A DNA stretch of 64,000 nucleotides from Utricularia gibba (lineage: Eukaryota > Streptophyta > Magnoliopsida > Lamiales > Lentibulariaceae), in NCBI GenBank assembly GCA_002189035.1, contig NEEC01000014.1, positions 250,501 through 314,500 on the forward strand, given 5' to 3'. The position numbers and the translations under genes were made by a program. Below the pieces are notes generated by a model that worked only from the letters and a program-made list of their open reading frames with translations, was not told the origin of the DNA and did not search any database. Shown here piece after piece: positions 45,416 through 57,694 of this stretch. How positions within the stretch are numbered: position 1 is the stretch's first letter; every line of letters starts with the position of its first letter.

Positions 45416-46716
45416 TTACATTTTCTTATTCTTGGCTGCTTGTTGTGTTTGTGGTCTTACAAACATATTCTTCTCATCTCTAAAACAACTCATTTGTATC
45501 AAATATTCATCAATGTCATTGCCTCCAAACTGATCAAATAAATCAATAACATCATCAACCACTCTACCCATTTCACTTGAATGCTTTGGATCATATTGAA
45601 AGTGTGGATTCAAGAAGTAAGCTGCAGTATTAATTTGTTTCTTATACTTATCATCCCAACACCTAGCAATGATTTTTGTAAATGCACCATATACTTTTTC
45701 ATTGTAACCACAAATTACTTTTATTGTTTCAACAACCTTTGGCATGTCACCATAAACAAATCTCATTGTTGCCCATATTTTCCATATCCACAAGTCTTAG
45801 AAACTTCATAAGAGGCTTGAGAATTGTGATTACAACTTCATAATCATTCCAAAAACTTGCATCTCTAATAATGTCTTTAAACTATCAGCCCTCTCAGCCT
45901 TTTCGGCCTTTTTTGGTCCAATCCACTCAATCACTTCCACAAACAACAACAACAATGTTTTTGCATCCTTAATCTTTGAAGACAAATTAATAGACGTGTA
46001 AAATATAGTTCTATTAGGACTATATATAAGAAAATTCACTAGACATTTTGAGCTCATATCAGTCTAACTATCAGCCATCACAGAAGTACCCGTTTCAGCC
46101 CAACTATTTTTCAAGCTATCTATCCAAAGCATTAATTCCATTTTGACATGTTTCAATAAAGAAATACGTATCTCCCAATATGATGGAGCATTTAAAGCAT
46201 CTCCTAACTTTGATATTGTAACTAACATTTTTATAAAGCTCTTAGATCTACAAGTACTTAAAGAAATACTTGTATTATAAAAGAACTTTGCAATAAATAC
46301 TTTTGTTTTTGCTATTGAATCCTTCTCTACAATGAAGAAATTCATTGTAGTTTGCTACATTCCTTTTTGTGTTGCTTTGAACACTTCTAGCTCGAACTTA
46401 CTCCTCAAAGTTCATTTAATCTGAATCAAAAATATTAAGATCATATAAAGAGTTCGGTTTCTCACCAATTTTTCTTTTGTTGCTCCTAGATGATTTAGAA
46501 TTCAGAGCTTTAGAAATCTCTTCTTTCACATACAAAGAAACCTTTAGACATTTAACAATTTGTCCTTTGATACAAGTAAGATGTTGTTTGACGATATATC
46601 CCATCTCCTTCAAACTTCTTGTCACAAAAATTACAGAAAATGATTTCTTTTCACTTAACCTTTTGCACTCTTGCATATTTCCATTCCATATCAGATCTAT
46701 TGCTACTCTGTGATGG
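45416..46716 (-). pseudogene. hAT-like transposase, decayed
   Basis: Minus-strand remnant in several frames. Nearest the N-terminus (46416-46716) is a BED zinc-finger-like region: MEWKYARV, then CNFCDKKFEGDGIYR when read across a frameshift. Next (46064-46345) is the DUF659-type start with FFYNTSISLS and PSYWEIRISLLKH. Then 45830-46057 has YTSINLSSKIKDAKTLLLLF. Finally 45416-45793 has IIARCWDDKYKKQINTAAYF, typical of the region after DUF659 in plant hAT transposases. The dimerisation (hATC) domain is not seen. A Copia element interrupts the 5' end at 46721. Confidence 0.75.
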
Positions 46717-46721
46717 ATTAG

Positions 46722-47134
46722 TTAAAGGAGGAGACGTTTTTTAGCTTTCGAACTTGAAGCCTGGCCTGGTTTTGAGCTTCCGAACTTGAAGTTAGACACT
46801 AAGAGACTTGGGTGAAACAGTTGAGAGAGATACAGCAGTATTCTTTTGACACAAAAAATATTTTTTTTATACATCTGGTTTCAATTCATATTTATACTTC
46901 AGTGCTGAATCGCACCCCAGGTCTAACGGTTATATTTGTAGCCATTGGAGGTCCCTATCTCGGGCCGCTCACAAGTGTGATTGGGCCTATCGAGTCCAGC
47001 CCAGTAGGTTGTTGGTACAGCCTGCATGGTTATCACTCAATTTATGGCCCATTGTTGTTTCCATCTTCCCACTCCTCTCGCTGCGCGATTTCCTCTCTCT
47101 CGGAGGGTTTGATCAGATTCATCACCATCCAACA
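46722..47134 (-). repeat. 3' LTR of the 47-52 kb Copia element
   Basis: 413 bases. Read on the minus strand it starts TGTTGGATGGTGATGAATC. Its outer end reads CCTTTAA instead of the expected CCTTTCA, a terminal mutation. Confidence 0.93.
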
Positions 47135-50100
47135 CTCCACCTTGATGCTCAGATTCTGATGGTTCCGAGTCTCGGTAAATTGATTTTGTCTCTTGTAGTC
47201 CCATCAGGTTGCGCAAATAACAGAATTGCCTTGGGTAGAGGAGTTTTGTGAGTGGGTCGGCAATCTGTTCTTCGGTTGACACATACTCCACCTCAATTGT
47301 CTTGTCTCGTACATAATTTCTGAGTACGTCGTATTTTATGTGTATATGCTTGCATCTCCCAAACTATGCTGGATTTTTGGCCATGCAGAGGGCAGATTTG
47401 TTGTCGATCTTGAGGCTTATGTTCTTTTCCAAGTTTATTCCGAGGTCCCTCAAGAGTTTCAGTATCCATACAGCATGGTTTGCAGCTGCTGCCCCAGCCA
47501 TGTACTCAGCTTCGGCTGATGACTGTGCAACTATTTCTTGTTTTCTGCTGTTCCACACAAAAGCAGTCCCTCCAAGTAAGAAAATATAACCGGTGGTTGA
47601 TTTGTAATCTGTGGTGTCCCCTGCAAAATCACTATCTACGAAGCATTCCAAAAGAAGGTTAGCATGTTTTTTGTAATGTAATTTGAGGTTTACCGTGCAC
47701 CTTACATAATTTAGCACCTTCTTTGCTGCCTCATAGTGGTTTTGATGTGGGTTGCTCATGAATCTAGCGAGAAGGCTTATAGCATAGGCAATATCAGGCC
47801 TGGTTGCAGATAGATACATCAAGGACCCTATCAAGCTTCGATAGGCTTTAGCATTTGCCAGATTTCCCGGATCACAGATTTTGTTTGCTGTTTTTTCTGT
47901 GATGGCCACAAGTTTGGCATCAGGAGACAGCAGCACAGAGATATGTTTCCTTTTATTGAGTTTATATTTTTGTACCAGATCAGTAGCATACTTTGTTTGA
48001 CTCAAATAAATGCCTTTGCTTGTCTGAAGTACTTCCAATTCTAAGAAATAGCTCATGAGTCCTAGATCAATCATCTCAAACTGAGTCATAAGTAGTTTTT
48101 TTTGTTCTTGGAGCATGTCTTCGTTGTTCCCTGTGATGAGTATATCATCAACATACAAAGAAATAATGACTTTGTCACTTTTATTGCAGGTGAGCACATA
48201 AAGAGTGGGATCATTGCTGCTTCTAATAAATCCTTGTTGGCTGAAGTAAATGTCAATTTTGCTATACCACTCTTTTGGTGCCTGTTTGAGGCCATAGAGA
48301 GCCTTGTGCAGTAGGTACACCTTATTCTCATCTCCTTCAATTTTAAAACTAGGGGGTTGTTCTACATACACTTCTTCCTTTAACTCCCCATTCAAAAATG
48401 CTGATTTTACATCTAAGTGAAATACTTTCCAACCCATGCAAGCAGACAGTCTGAGAAGAAGTTTAATTGTGTCCAGTCTTGCCACCGGTGCAAAGGTTTC
48501 TTCGAAGTCTACTCCTTTATGCTGTGAGTACCCTTTAGCCACTAGTCTCGATTTTAGTTTGACCACTGAGCCATCTGGATTTAACTTGGTTCTTAGTATC
48601 CATTTGGTTCCTATCACCTACTTGTGCATAGGCCGATCAACTAATGTCCAAGTGTTATTTTTTTCTATGGTGGTTAGCTCAGTAATCATAGATTTCCTCC
48701 ACTCTGGATGCTTTGTTGCACTCGAGACAGAATTAGGTTCTGTAGTGATGAGAGCTTTGTCTAGGATTTCTTCCCAACTACGGTATCTCTGGTTTAAAGG
48801 TATGTCTTCAGGATCACTAAAGCTTCCATCACAAGGTACGAACTGATCACTGTCGCTATAGTTTTCAAGTGCTTCTACGTTTTCGGCTTGCTCTAAGGTT
48901 AATCTGTCAAATCTGTTCTTGCTGTCAACATTTACTCTGATATCTTGAATTTCATGGACTATTTCGGTTTCTTTTCCAGAGTTTTCATCTTGAATGATGG
49001 TTTGAATAGGTTCTGGATTTTGCTCTTCCAAGGTTTCTGGGGCCGGTACTTCAGTCCCTGAGAGGTTGCCTATGTGCTCTTCAGCTGAATTTTCAATTTC
49101 TATTTGGACTTCATTTTCCATTGCGTTTGCTGCAGTGTGATCTACAGGTCTGAATGAGGTGGAGATCAGGTTCCCATTTCGTTCTACTTGGCTTTCTTCA
49201 TTGGCACAGCTGAGTTGATCACCTTGTTGACTTTCTGTGTCTGAACTTTCTGTGATCACTTCAAGCAAGGGCAAGCATTTTACGATCTGGTTCATGGATA
49301 TTCCGCCATTTGTAGATGTTTTACTTTCCTCAGCTTTCCACTTCCAATTTTTGGATTCATCGAAGGAGACATCTTTGCTTACAACAATTTTCTTGCTATT
49401 TAGATCAAGTACCCTGTATCCTTTAATTGTCTCACTGTACCCCATAAGAATTCCCATTTGTGCCTTTTTGTCCAGTTTGCTTCTTTTCTCTTTAGGAATA
49501 TGTACATAGCATACACTACCAAATATTCTGAAATGCTGAATATCTGGTTTTTTTTCATAGAACAACTCATACGATGTCTTGTAGGTTTCAGTTCCAGAGG
49601 TAGGTAACCTATTTAGGATATACACTGCTGTGTTTACTGCTTCTGCCCAATATTTCAGAGGTACTTGATTCTCATAGAGCATGCATCTAGCCATTTCTGT
49701 TATGGTTCGGTTTCTTCTCTCACTGACTCCATTCTGTTGAGCAGTGTAGGGAGCTGTAAACTGGTGAATTATTCCTACAGAGTCACATATGTTGGTCAGT
49801 TCCTTGGGAGTATATTCTCCCCCGTTGTCAGTTCTGAGATGCTTAATTTTTACCCCACATATGTTCTCAGCTTGTGCTTTAAATTTCTTGAAGCAATCCA
49901 GTACTTTAGACCTGTGTTTTAGAAAGAAAACCCAACAAAGTTTAGTGAAGTCATCAACAAAAATTAAGTAGTGTCGATTTCCAATTGGTGAGTCAACATT
50001 CATTGGCCCACAGACATCACTGTGCACTAATTCCAGTTTTCTAGTGGTTCTCCAGGAGCTTCGGGGAAAGGGTGGTCGGGTCAATTTTCCATATTGGCAA

Positions 50101-51590
50101 CTTTCGCATAGGTCATGATTGGCTGTGAGCATAGGTAACCCTTCTACCAAGTTAAGCTTCTGGATATTGTTTAAGGAGGTGAAGTTGTGGTGACCACATC
50201 TTTTGTGCCAGAGGTTCGCAGTGTCTTTAGTTGAAAGACTCATATCTGAGTTTATGCAACCTCTTTCCTCAGGTTTCAGCGGAAAAACTCTATTTTCCAT
50301 TCCAACGGTCAGTAAAATCTTTCCTGCAAAATTCCTGACTTCACATTGTCCTTGAAGAAAAGCCACTGAATGACCCCTTTTTATCAGCTGCCCCACGCTG
50401 ATCAAGTCATGGGAGTAGCGAGAGACATGGTACGTGTCTTTGATGTCCAAGAATTTGTCTATAATTTCCAACCTAACAGTCCCAATTCCATCCACCTTTA
50501 TTTCATTTCCATCTGCTATCTCTATGCTTTTTCCATGTAGGGGTTGGTATGTTGTGAAATTTGTGAAATCGTTGCAGATATGGTTGCTACATCCACTATC
50601 TATTAGCCATGTTTGGTTTCCTTTCAGCTTGGTGGTGATTGCTAGCATTGTATCCCTCCTAAGCATGTAGAGGTCAACAACTTCCTTTTCATTGAATAGT
50701 TTTGAAGTAATTACAACAAACATGGCTTTTGAGTTTTCAGATCCGAAGTCTCCTCGTTTTCCCTTTTTGTTTCCTTCCTTTTCATCTTCCTTCCTAGCTT
50801 TGCACACCCTTTGAATATGCCCCTTCTCTTGACAGTAATTGCAGATTTTTTCTGGGTGGTAGAAACAATTTTCTGGCATGTGGTTTTTATGTTTGTAGTA
50901 AGGGCAGGTAGGGTAGTCCCCCTTTTTTTCTCTCTCACGGTTTTGAGTAGTTGACCCATTGAACAGGGCCTTGAAGGCTCCTTCACTGGCTTCCAAATAT
51001 TGATATCGTTTTTCTCTTATTTCAGCATCTTCCAGTGCTTCGATTAGTTGGGCTGGGGTGAGTTTCTTGATGCCTCCAGTTGAGACAATGGTAGTAACAG
51101 CGGAGCTGTATGTTCGAGGTAAGACCCCAATGATCTTCTCTTTTACTCTTCGGTCATCAACAAGCTCTCCAAGTGCCTTGAGTTTCTTTACTGCAGGTAG
51201 CAAGTTGTCCTTGAATGTTGACACGGAACTTTCAGGCGCAAGTTTCAGATCGTCTATCAGCCGCCAAAGGTTGGTAATCTCTTTTTCTTTCCATTCCTCC
51301 GTAACAGAGAATTCCTCAGCGAGGGTATCCCAAACCTCTTTGGGCGTGGTGCAGTGTATGATTAGGTTGTAGACTTCGCCAACTAGTGCAGTGTCCAAAA
51401 CACTTCTGGCCATGAGAATCTTGTCGTCCCATTTTGCTTCAGCAGTAGCATCTACATCTGTGAACTTGGGATCTTCTTGAAAGACTTCCCAAAGCTTCAG
51501 TGTTCTCAGGTGATTGGTCATTTTTACTGCCCATATAGTATAATCTTTTCCATCGAAGATAGATGGTGGTAGTGCGTTTGAGGATGACAT
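47037..51590 (-). pseudogene. Copia gag-pol polyprotein with two nonsense codons
   Basis: The ATG at 51590 (MSSSNALPPSIFDGKDY) opens a 990-residue gag-protease-integrase segment. It has a UBN2-type gag, zinc knuckle CNYCQEKGHIQRVC, protease WLIDSGCSNHICND, integrase HHCC with WHKRCGHHNF and CESCQYGK, and core RTDNGGEYT with TAPYTAQQNGVSERRNRT. A TAG at 48618-48620 then ends the frame. The next codon continues IGTKWILRTKLNPDG in the same frame, through RT (YVDDILITGN) and RNase H (SSAEAEYM). A second TAG at 47364-47366 falls after KNPA. Reading continues to the normal C-terminus (EEQIADPLTK) and into the LTR. Without the two stops it would be a full-length Copia polyprotein. Confidence 0.94.
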
Positions 51591-51703
51591 TTCAGCTTTC
51601 ACAATTCCTGCAAGAAAGATTTATGAACGAGTATAATTGTAAGTGTGATACAGTTAATCTTTGGGATCTTGTGGGACTTTTCAGAATCCCACAGCTGTCA
51701 CCA

Positions 51704-52131
51704 TGAAAGGAGGAGATATTTTGTAGCTTCCGAACTTGAAGCCTGGCCTGGTTTTGAGCTTTCAAACTTGAAGTTAGACACTAAGAGACTTGAGTGAAAC
51801 AGCTGAGAGAGATATAGTAGTATTCTTTTGACACAAAAAATATTTTTTTTTATACATTTGGTTTCAGTTCATATTTATACTTCAATGCTGAATCGCACCC
51901 CAGGTCTAACGATTATATTTGTAGCCATTGGAGGTCCCTATCTTGGGCCGCTCACAAGTGTGATTGGGTCTGTCGAGTCCAGCCCAATAGGTTGTTGGTA
52001 CAGCCTGCATGGTTATCACTCAATTTATGGCCCATCGTTGTTTCCATCTTCCCACTCCTCTCGCTGTGCGATTTCCTCTCTCTCGGAGGGTTTGATCAGA
52101 TTCATCAGGATCAGTTCATCACCATCCAATA
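51704..52131 (-). repeat. 5' LTR of the 47-52 kb Copia element
   Basis: 428 bases. It matches the 3' LTR except for scattered substitutions and an extra GATCAGTTCATCA-type duplication near 52108-52121. Its outer end reads TATTGG instead of TGTTGG on the minus strand. Confidence 0.93.
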
Positions 52132-52136
52132 ATTAG

Positions 52137-52831
52137 TTGATTGAGTTCAGGCTGCTAACAGAAGAGCTAATTACATCCACTTAATATTTCTGCAAAATTT
52201 AAATTATTGTAAGTAGAAAAGCTTAAGATAGAGACATCGCCTAGACAAACCCAAACTAGAAAAAAATATAAAAATTGTAAACTTAATCTAAAAAAATCTG
52301 AACAATGAAATTTTCACTAACTCAAACATTGACCATGAAAATAGCAGAAAAATGCATTGATTGAGATGTCATTTACATACAATTGCAAAAACAAAACCAA
52401 TATTACAAAATTAGCAAAATACAGAACTTGTGGCGTGCAATCTAATCCCTTAGAAACCCAAAATAGGAAGAATCGTTGCTCTTAGAAATCTAAAATATGA
52501 AGAATTGATTGATTAAAAAATAACCCTAAAAAACTAATAATTGCTTGGCTGGTTAACTGGCCAGGTAAGAAAAATCGGTTAATCGATTTGATTCACTGGT
52601 TAACGGCCGAGTCACAGTCACAGTTGTGGTGACACTATTCTACACTGATTGGTTAGGGATGGTAAGAAGAATATCGGGATCTTTAGCAGGCCGTTATGGT
52701 TGGGAACCAATTCACACCAGTCCTTCCTGATCAGAATCGCATTTTAGTGTGTTATGCTCATGCACATATTGGTGCTGGTGATGATCGGCATCGTATCCCT
52801 CAAGCAGAACCCAATATTGAAGCGCTTCATC
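52137..52831. other. Right flank of the hAT/Copia nest, no clear gene
   Basis: The first part is the continuation of the hAT element upstream of its transposase. A GGTTAACTGGCCAGG / GGTTAATCGATTTG segment lies at 52552-52605. A short open stretch at 52696-52830 has no recognised homology and runs into the GT37 fragment. Confidence 0.45.
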
Positions 52832-53140
52832 GCCTCACCCCTATGTATACCTCCGTTTGGATAATTTGTATGACAATTTTGATAAACATTTTTTTTATGA
52901 AAAGACCCAACATATATTTTGAATGTGCTATGGTTGATATTTCGTTCAAATCTATACTTTACTTCATCCTCATTCTCAATAATATTTTTTGAGGAAACAC
53001 TTCATAAACTCTTTCCACACAAAGAGGTAATTTTTTCATTTTTAGCTAGATATTTGTTCAATCCACAAGAGTCAATTTGGGGGTTAGAAGATTTTATGAA
53101 GCTTATTTATTTGATGCTCACTTCAAATTAGGGATTCAAA
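52832..53140 (+). pseudogene. Middle fragment of a GT37 fucosyltransferase
   Basis: The fragment starts PHPYVYLRLDNLYDNFDKHF and aligns with 42062-42380 of the intact gene. It continues through the counterpart of DHSYIQDVPWLI, the FEETLHKLFPHKE segment and LARYLFNPQESIWGLE, and ends at KLGIQI just inside the GDP-fucose-binding motif. One base is lost near 52900, several more lesions follow, and the IQIR Arg codon is TGA here. Homology ends where the truncated Copia begins. The 3' end of this same gene is at 57477-57694. Confidence 0.85.
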
Positions 53141-53172
53141 TTTGAAATAACTGAGATGGTTAAATATATGCT

Positions 53173-54514
53173 GATGCGTGTCATTTCCACAACAAATTTT
53201 AATACTTTTAGGACTCGTAAAACACAAAAGCGTAGTATGGGTGTCGAACACAGGAAATTGTTTTTGAGTGAAAGATGAGGTACTCCGAATACAACTGTCA
53301 CGATTTGTAAACGGTTTTGAAAGTAAAAGGTGCGAGAAACGTTGATGATGAAGCTTGAGTAAGGGAATAAGAGGAGTTTTGAACAGATAATAGAAATAAA
53401 CGTAAGCGATGAACCTTAAATAAAGTAAATGTTCCTGGGTTTAGAATCCTGTCCAGCTATATTCGTTGCATCTTCACTCTTTTCTAATCTTCTTGAGTAC
53501 TCGGTTATAGGAGTAAGGAATTGCTTATTCTCCCTTATACTCTCTTGTAAGAAGGCACGGGAATAGCCCGATGTTGCTCCTCCTTGGACGAACGTGAGAA
53601 TATGAGGTCCTGCCAGCGTACCCTCACAGCCGAATTGCACGCGTGCGCCCAAGTGCTGCCAATAACTCAATGAGTCTAGATACGAGGTCACTACCTGTCT
53701 ATTGATCCTGAGGTACAGCCACAGACAAAATGTAGTCTTCCTCTTGCCAAAGGGGCGTGAGTTGGTGCTCTCCACCTTGCTCCTCTCCAAAACTCGTGGG
53801 AAGTGATCAACTAACCATGAATCTTGAATAAGGGGACTGTTACAGAAAGACTGCAACATAGTCGCGCGAAGACATACGAAACCCGTTCGGATTCAGAGAA
53901 AATGTGAAGATAAGCTAACGAAACATAGATCTGGTGGTGTTCCAACCCAGAAGCAGAAGTTTCTAGCCGCGAACGGCCATACAAACTAAAGGAAAGGAAA
54001 ACAAAGTTCTAGAGAGAAGTTCGAGGAAAAATCCTCTAGATAGAGAAAACAAAAGGGAAAAAAACTAAAACTAACTCTTCTAACGTCTGAAGAGAATGGA
54101 ACTTCAATGAGAGTCTGAGATTTCGTGTTCCTGTGATTCTGCTGAACTTGGGGTAACTTGCAAACAACATCTGACATTGATACGCTAATGATGTCGTCTG
54201 TTAGAGACTACCGTATTCCGCACGTCAAGGCTCATGATTAAGCATGTGCAGTCTTCCGGAAATCAAGAGAATGTTAGCTTGGGAAGATCCAATTTGTCGC
54301 CATCTGATGCCCTCTTTCTCTCATGCTACCACGTGTGCGCCTCTAGAAAAACTCAATTAAAACTAATAAAATTAACATATAAAATACAAGATTTAGGATA
54401 ATTATCCTAAACTAGATAAAAATCTAAATCCCATATTATAAACTCCTAATTATACACTTCTAATAACATTTAGACATAAAAGCAGCCTAAGAAATAGTAA
54501 GAAAATGACACTTA
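53173..54514. mobile_element. 1.34-kb insertion with 9-bp target duplication, MULE-like
   Basis: It sits inside the Copia integrase sequence, which reads continuously when it is removed (MVKYML joins YEKQIL). ATATATGCT is duplicated at 53164-53172 and 54515-54523. The ends share a short inverted GTGTCATTT motif (left 53178, right AAATGACAC near 54503-54511). The 9-bp duplication suggests a Mutator-like element with poor terminal repeats. A 147-codon open frame (53416-53859, minus) has no recognised domain. No transposase is visible, so it would be non-autonomous. Confidence 0.75.
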
Positions 54515-54523
54515 ATATATGCT

Positions 54524-57060
54524 CTATGAGAAGCAAATACTTTTAAAAGATTGGACTGAAATTGTAAACACAGCCGTGTACATTCTAAACAAGCTACCTA
54601 CCTATGGAATTGAAGACTAAAACACTCCTTATGAGCTTTTCTATGAGAAAAACCAGATATTCAATGCCTCATAATTTTTGGTTGCATATGTTATGTGCAC
54701 GTACCTTTAGAGAAAAGAATCAAATTGGATAAAAAGGTACAAGTGAGAATCTTCATATAGTATAACGGCATAATCAAGGGATATAGAGTGCATGATCTGG
54801 ATAGTAAGAGATTTGTTATAAACAGAGATGTCTCCTTCGATGAATTTAGGAAATGAGACTGGAAAATTGAGGAAAGTGAAGCTCCGACAAGTGGCAGCAC
54901 AAATGCTTACCACTTCTTAAAGCTATCTTAGACAATTGAGACATGGAAAATGCACACAATGATCAATCCAACTCCACTGATGAAGAAAGCCAAGTGGAGG
55001 AAAATAATAATTTAACTTCCACCCCTAGGAGATCTATAGATCACACAATATCAAATGCATTGGGAAGTCATGAACTAACTACAAATGACAATTTAAGTGA
55101 AGAACACACAAGTAACTTCTCAGACAGTGAAGAACCAGTTTTGGAAACATTGGAAGAGCAAAATCAGATATTAAATCAAAGCACTAACCTACATGAAAAC
55201 ACTAGAGAAGAAATTGCCATAGTTTGTGAAAATCAAGATGTTAGGGCAAGTGATGATTGTAATTCTGGAAGTGTCAATAACGGCAGAATTGATGGTCTAA
55301 ACTTGGTGCATTTTGAAAATAAAAAGGAAACCAATGATTTCAGAAATAGTGAACCACTCATACCTTGTGATGGAAGTTTTAGTGATCCTGAAGGAATATC
55401 ATTGAATGAGAGATATAGAAGCTGAGAAGAAATTGTAGATAGAACTATTGTTACTATCAAACCAAACTCTATGTCAAGTGCCTTAAGACATCCAGGCTGG
55501 AAAAAATCCATGATCACAGAGTTAAACCACCATAGAAAAAAACAACACATAAACCTTAGTAGATCGACCATTACATAGGAAAGCTATAGGAACAAAATGG
55601 ATACAAAGAACAAAGTTGAATTCAAATGGTTTGGAGCTTAGACTATAACCGAGATTGGTGGCTAAGGACTACTCACAACGAAAAGGAGTGGACTTTGAAG
55701 AAACATTTGCACTAGTAGTAAGACTAGACACAATCGAATTTATCCTTGGACTTTCTGCCTACCTAGAATGGAAAGTATTTCATTTAGATGTAAATTAGTC
55801 TTCTTAAATGGGGAATTAAAAGAGGAAGTTTATGTAGCACAACCATCTAGCTTTAAAATTAAAGAACATGAGAACAAAATGTATTTGTTGCATAAATCTC
55901 TTTATAGCCTCAAAAAAGCACTTAGAGAATGATATAGCAAAATTGATACTTGTACAATAAGGATTCACCAGAAGCAGCAATGATTCCACTCTCTGTGTGC
56001 TAAACTACAACAACAATGACAAAGTCATGTTTTTTATGTATATCGATGATATCCTCATCATAGTAAACAATGAAGAGTTGTTTTAGGAACAAAAAAATCT
56101 GCATATGAATCATTTTGAAATGATTGATTTAGGACTCATGAGTTACTTCTTATGGTTGGAAGTACTTAAGACAAATGATGCTATTTATTTTAGTCAACAA
56201 AATATGTTACTAACCTAGTGTGGAGGTATGAGCTAGATAAGAGAAAATATGTCTCGCTGCCGTTGTCCCTAGATGCTAAACTTGTGGCTACCACAAAAAA
56301 AAAAAAAAAAACAGCAGGCATAATCAGCAATCCAGGAAATCTAGCCAATGAAAAAACTTATCGAAATTTGATAGAGTCCTTGATGTATATATCTACAACC
56401 AAACCAGATATCAATTATGTTGTAGGACTCCTCTCTAGGTTCATGGCCAATTCACATCAAAATCTATGAGGCCGCAACAAAGATCTTAAATTATGTAAGG
56501 TGTAAGGTAAACCTCAAAGTCAATTATAAAAAAACATTCTAACCTTTTTCTGAGCTGTTTTATGGATAGTGATTTTTTAGGTGGTATCATAGATTATGAC
56601 TCCATCACTGGATATATCTTCTTGCTAGGAGGGATTGTATTTGCATGGAACAATAAAAAAAAAAAGAAATAGTTGCACAATCGTGGGCTGAAGCTGTGTA
56701 CTAGCAAGAGTGGCTACAGCGAATAACACCATCTGGATCTTGAAACTCCTAAAGGACTTGGGCATAAATCTGAAAAAAGACATAAGTATCAAGGTTGACA
56801 ACAAAATCCACCATCTGTATGTTTAGAGACCTGATATAGTTTGGAAGATGCAAGCATATAAACATAAAATACCACATACTCAAAAATTATGTACGAGACA
56901 AGATGATTGAAATGGAGTATGTGGCCTCTAAAGAATAGATTGCAGACCCACTTACAAAACTTCTTTATCCAAGGCAATTCTACTATTTGTGAAGCTTGAT
57001 GTGGCTACAAGAAACTCAATAGATCAACAAAAATTCCGAGGCATTTGAATCTGAGCATCA
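54524..57060 (+). pseudogene. Decayed Copia integrase-RT-RNase H
   Basis: Same family as the element at 46722-52131. An open stretch of 160 codons (54943-55425) covers the variable region between integrase and RT, ending in VPCDGSFSDPE-like PCDGSFSDPEGISLNERYRS. RT follows with many stops and frameshifts, with VAKDYSQRKGVDFEETFA-like and YIDDILI segments. RNase H is recognisable by the GGIVFAWN and IADPLTKLLYPRQF segments. It cannot be active. Confidence 0.88.
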
Positions 57061-57068
57061 AGGTGAAG

Positions 57069-57476
57069 TATTGGATGTTGATGAATTGATTTTAATGAAC
57101 TTAGTAAAACCCTTCGAGGAAGAATAAATCGCATCACGTGATGAATGGGAAGATGAAAATGTTGGATCTAGAAATTAGATTATGAAATGTGCTGGTTGAA
57201 ATAGTAACTCACTAGGCTCAATTTTAATATGCCCGATCACACTCAAAGCAAAAGGTTCAAGACAAACAATTCCAATGATCATAAATGTAACTGTTGGATT
57301 TGTCCTCTAGCTCCATACTGTATTATAAATACTTGTAGGAACACATTGAATGATATACTTTTAAACTGCAAAGTTTACACAATATTCTTCGAAACATCAG
57401 AATACAGCTTCAAGTTCGGAAGCTTGAATCAGACTAGGCTTCAAGTTCAAAAGCTACAAACCATCTCCTCCTTTCA
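57069..57476 (+). repeat. 3' LTR of the truncated Copia element
   Basis: 408 bases, starting TATTGGATGTTGATGAA after a purine tract and ending CATCTCCTCCTTTCA. It belongs to the family shared with 35390, 46722 and 51704. GT37 coding sequence resumes at the next base. Confidence 0.85.
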
Positions 57477-57694
57477 TATGACTCAAGGTTTTGTTGGGTT
57501 CACACCGAGGATGATTGTTGCACCTAGTACATCCATGTCCTCGAGTTCAGTCAATGGAACCACGCAACCATGTCCCACCAAACTATGATTGTATGACAAG
57601 AAGTGTGAAATCTGGGAAAGCTAATGATCCTCATACTAGACTTTGCCTCGATGCCATATGGGGAGGACACCAGCTAGTTAACGATGCACGTTAG
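57477..57694 (+). pseudogene. 3' end of the GT37 gene split by Copia
   Basis: This begins at the counterpart of YVAQGLGGLTPRM and reads CAAGG FVGFTPRMI with a frameshift. It then continues to the conserved VPPNYDCMTR, PHTRLCLDAIW and GGHQLVNDAR stop at 57692-57694. About 150 codons between this piece and the fragment ending at 53140 are missing. The split gene is thus both interrupted and internally deleted. Confidence 0.85.

Larger units (their letters stand above)
46722..52131 (-). mobile_element. Nearly complete Copia retrotransposon inserted in the hAT element
   Basis: The element runs on the minus strand with 5' LTR 51704-52131 and 3' LTR 46722-47134. A TSD of ATTAG flanks it (46717-46721 and 52132-52136). 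The primer-binding site (TGGTGACAGCTGTGGG on the minus strand) directly follows the 5' LTR. A purine tract (AAGGTGGAG) precedes the 3' LTR. One polyprotein frame is interrupted by only two in-frame stops. The LTRs are about 95% alike by eye; the 5' LTR has a roughly 15-base duplication near its outer end. Confidence 0.96.
53141..57476 (+). mobile_element. 5'-truncated Copia element splitting a GT37 gene
   Basis: The element begins in the middle of integrase (ITEMVKYML, matching ITEMARCML of the 47-52 kb element). After a nested 1.34-kb insertion it continues YEKQILLKDWTEIVNTAVYILNK. A spacer region follows (54943-55425), then RT (frame-broken, YIDDILIIVN near 56041), RNase H, and a 3' LTR. 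No 5' LTR, gag or protease is present. The left end abuts GT37 sequence and the 3' LTR abuts GT37 sequence too. No TSD can be expected after the truncation. Confidence 0.88.

Noticed and set aside
53416-53859. 147-codon frame inside the 1.34-kb insertion as a host gene
   Set aside because: No recognised domain; most likely part of the non-coding mobile element.
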